This document shows positions 62,936-64,000 of a stretch of DNA of 64,000 nucleotides, piece by piece. The position numbers and the translations under genes were made by a program. The number at the start of each line of letters is the position of its first letter. Positions within the stretch are counted from its first letter, which is position 1. The notes under the pieces are model-generated. The model was not told the origin of the DNA, made no database searches, and worked only from the letters and a program-made list of their open reading frames with translations. This DNA is from Agromyces terreus (GTDB lineage: Bacteria; Actinomycetota; Actinomycetes; Actinomycetales; Microbacteriaceae): positions 682,001 through 746,000 of the forward strand of contig NZ_WBIS01000001.1 of NCBI RefSeq assembly GCF_009749465.1. The letters run 5' to 3'.

Positions 62936-64000
62936 ACGCAGCCGAGACGAGCACCAGCATCCGGGTCGGAGGAGATGACGGCTACGACGTCGTCATCGGC
63001 AACGGCGTGCTCGAGGGACTGCCCGACGCCCTCGGTCCCGCCGTGAAGAAGGTGCTGATCGTGCATCCGTCGACGTTGGGCGCGCGCGCGGCCGCGCTGC
63101 GCGAGTCGCTCGCCGATCGCTTCGAGGTGCTGCTCGCCGAGATCCCCGACGCCGAGGCGGGCAAGCGCATCGAGGTCGCCGCGTTCTGCTGGCAGGTGCT
63201 CGGTCAGGCCGACTTCACGCGAACCGACGCGGTCGTCGGGCTCGGCGGCGGCGCCGTCACCGACCTCGCCGGGTTCGTCGCGGCGACCTGGCTTCGCGGG
63301 GTTCGCGTGGTGCAGATCCCGACGACGGTGCTCGGCATGGTCGATGCCGCGGTCGGCGGCAAGACCGGCATCAACACCAACGAGGGCAAGAACCTCGTCG
63401 GCGCGTTCCACCCGCCCGCGGCGGTGCTCTGCGATCTCGACCTGCTCGACACGCTGCCCCGCAACGAGATCCTCGCGGGCTTCGCCGAGATCGTGAAGGC
63501 CGGGTTCATCCGATACCCCGAGATCTTGGACACCATCGAGGCCGACGCCGACGCGGCGACCGATCCGACGACGCCGCAGTTCCGTCGCGTCGTCGAGCTC
63601 GCGGTGCAGATGAAGGCCGATGTGGTCTCCGAGGACCTGACCGAGCAGGGCCTGCGCGAGATCCTGAACTACGGCCACACCCTCGGGCACGCGGTCGAGC
63701 ACGCCGAGCGCTATCAATGGCGCCACGGCGCGGCGGTCTCGGTCGGCATGGCCTTCGCCGCGGAGCTCGGCCGCCTCTCGGGCCGCCTCTCCGACGAGGT
63801 CGCCGACCGTCACCGCGGCATCCTCGAGCTCCTCGGCCTGCCGACGAGCTACCCGGCCGGCCGGTGGCCGACGCTGCTCGCGACCATGCAGCGCGACAAG
63901 AAATCCCGGGGCGGGCAGTTGCGGTTCATCGTGCTCGACGACCTCGCGAAACCGACCGTCATGCAGGCGCCCGATCAGTCGCTCCTGTTCGCGGCGTACC
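62932..64000 (+). CDS. aroB: 3-Dehydroquinate synthase (cut by right edge)
   Basis: The first 356 residues are present; the usual length is about 360, so little is missing. The enzyme closes DAHP to 3-dehydroquinate using NAD and a metal ion. The NAD loop VVGLGGGAVTDLAGFVAATWLRGV, the stretch QIPTTVLGMVDAAVGGKTGIN and the metal-binding Glu in FAEIVKAG and His in NYGHTLGHAVEH are all visible. The ATG overlaps the aroK stop (ATGA). It is the second to last enzyme of the early shikimate pathway found here; aroQ would be expected just beyond the edge. Confidence 0.96.
   Translation, partial: MNAAETSTSIRVGGDDGYDVVIGNGVLEGLPDALGPAVKKVLIVHPSTLGARAAALRESLADRFEVLLAEIPDAEAGKRIEVAAFCWQVLGQADFTRTDAVVGLGGGAVTDLAGFVAATWLRGVRVVQIPTTVLGMVDAAVGGKTGINTNEGKNLVGAFHPPAAVLCDLDLLDTLPRNEILAGFAEIVKAGFIRYPEILDTIEADADAATDPTTPQFRRVVELAVQMKADVVSEDLTEQGLREILNYGHTLGHAVEHAERYQWRHGAAVSVGMAFAAELGRLSGRLSDEVADRHRGILELLGLPTSYPAGRWPTLLATMQRDKKSRGGQLRFIVLDDLAKPTVMQAPDQSLLFAAY

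Noticed and set aside
1..64000. CRISPR array, insertion sequence or prophage
   Set aside because: No regularly spaced direct repeats, transposase, integrase or phage structural gene was found on either strand.

Overview
This 64 kb window is core chromosome from a high-GC actinobacterium. Several things point to Microbacteriaceae (an Agromyces- or Leifsonia-like organism). Third codon positions are almost all G or C, and GTG starts and ATGA/GTGA stop-start overlaps are frequent. The gene order follows actinobacterial blocks: tig-clpP1-clpP2-clpX, sepH/DUF4193/DUF3093/dut/DUF3710/DUF3159, acn, dxs, rnd/DUF3000, ruvCAB-yajC-secDF-rel, and rarA-rpsD-alaS-ruvX-mltG-aroECKB. The genus is inferred; no rRNA gene is present.

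Layout. 0-4.3 kb holds the start of a membrane protein cut by the left edge, tRNA-Gly(UCC) and a 1244-residue polytopic zinc-ribbon membrane protein. 4.4-10.7 kb is the proteostasis block: tRNA-Pro, trigger factor, a TPR protein, ClpP1, ClpP2, ClpX and a BenE-type transporter. 10.7-19.9 kb holds the division regulator SepH, the conserved actinobacterial DUF proteins around dUTPase, aconitase and DXP synthase. 20-29.1 kb, mostly on the minus strand, holds a beta-oxidation pair (fadB, fadA), RNase D, DUF3000, an alpha/beta hydrolase, SufE, a sulfurtransferase and ZapE. 29.1-31.9 kb holds the ammonium transporter under a GlnR-like box, an orphan PemK/MazF-type protein and four tRNAs. 31.9-34.0 kb is the one clearly accessory gene, a secreted GH87-type alpha-1,3-glucanase. 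34.3-41.4 kb holds thrS, a HIT protein and a complete vitamin B6 locus (pdxY and pdxR divergent from pdxST). 41.5-50.7 kb holds yebC, ruvCAB, yajC-secDF and rel. 50.7-64 kb holds a DUF349 protein, a membrane-anchored cyclophilin, rarA, rpsD, alaS, ruvX, mltG and the shikimate genes aroE-aroC-aroK-aroB, with aroB cut by the right edge.

How the genes work together. ClpP1P2 and ClpX form a protease supplied by the neighbouring folding factor, and ClgR-like palindromes precede both transcription units. PdxST makes pyridoxal phosphate, PdxY salvages it, and the PLP-binding regulator between them probably senses it. RuvABC and RuvX process recombination junctions. SecDF-YajC assist protein export. 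AroE/C/K/B belong to aromatic amino acid synthesis.

I did not find a CRISPR array, prophage, transposon or multi-gene defence island. The most unusual signal spans the whole window. The octamer CGGATGCC and its complement occur about 42 times, several-fold more than base composition predicts. They use otherwise rare GAT and GCA codons in genes and form inverted pairs in two terminators. The other points worth checking are predicted regulatory sites (ClgR, GlnR, PdxR, an acn operator), a CTG-initiated transporter gene coupled to clpX, an isolated GH87 gene, and two orphan toxin- or antitoxin-like genes.
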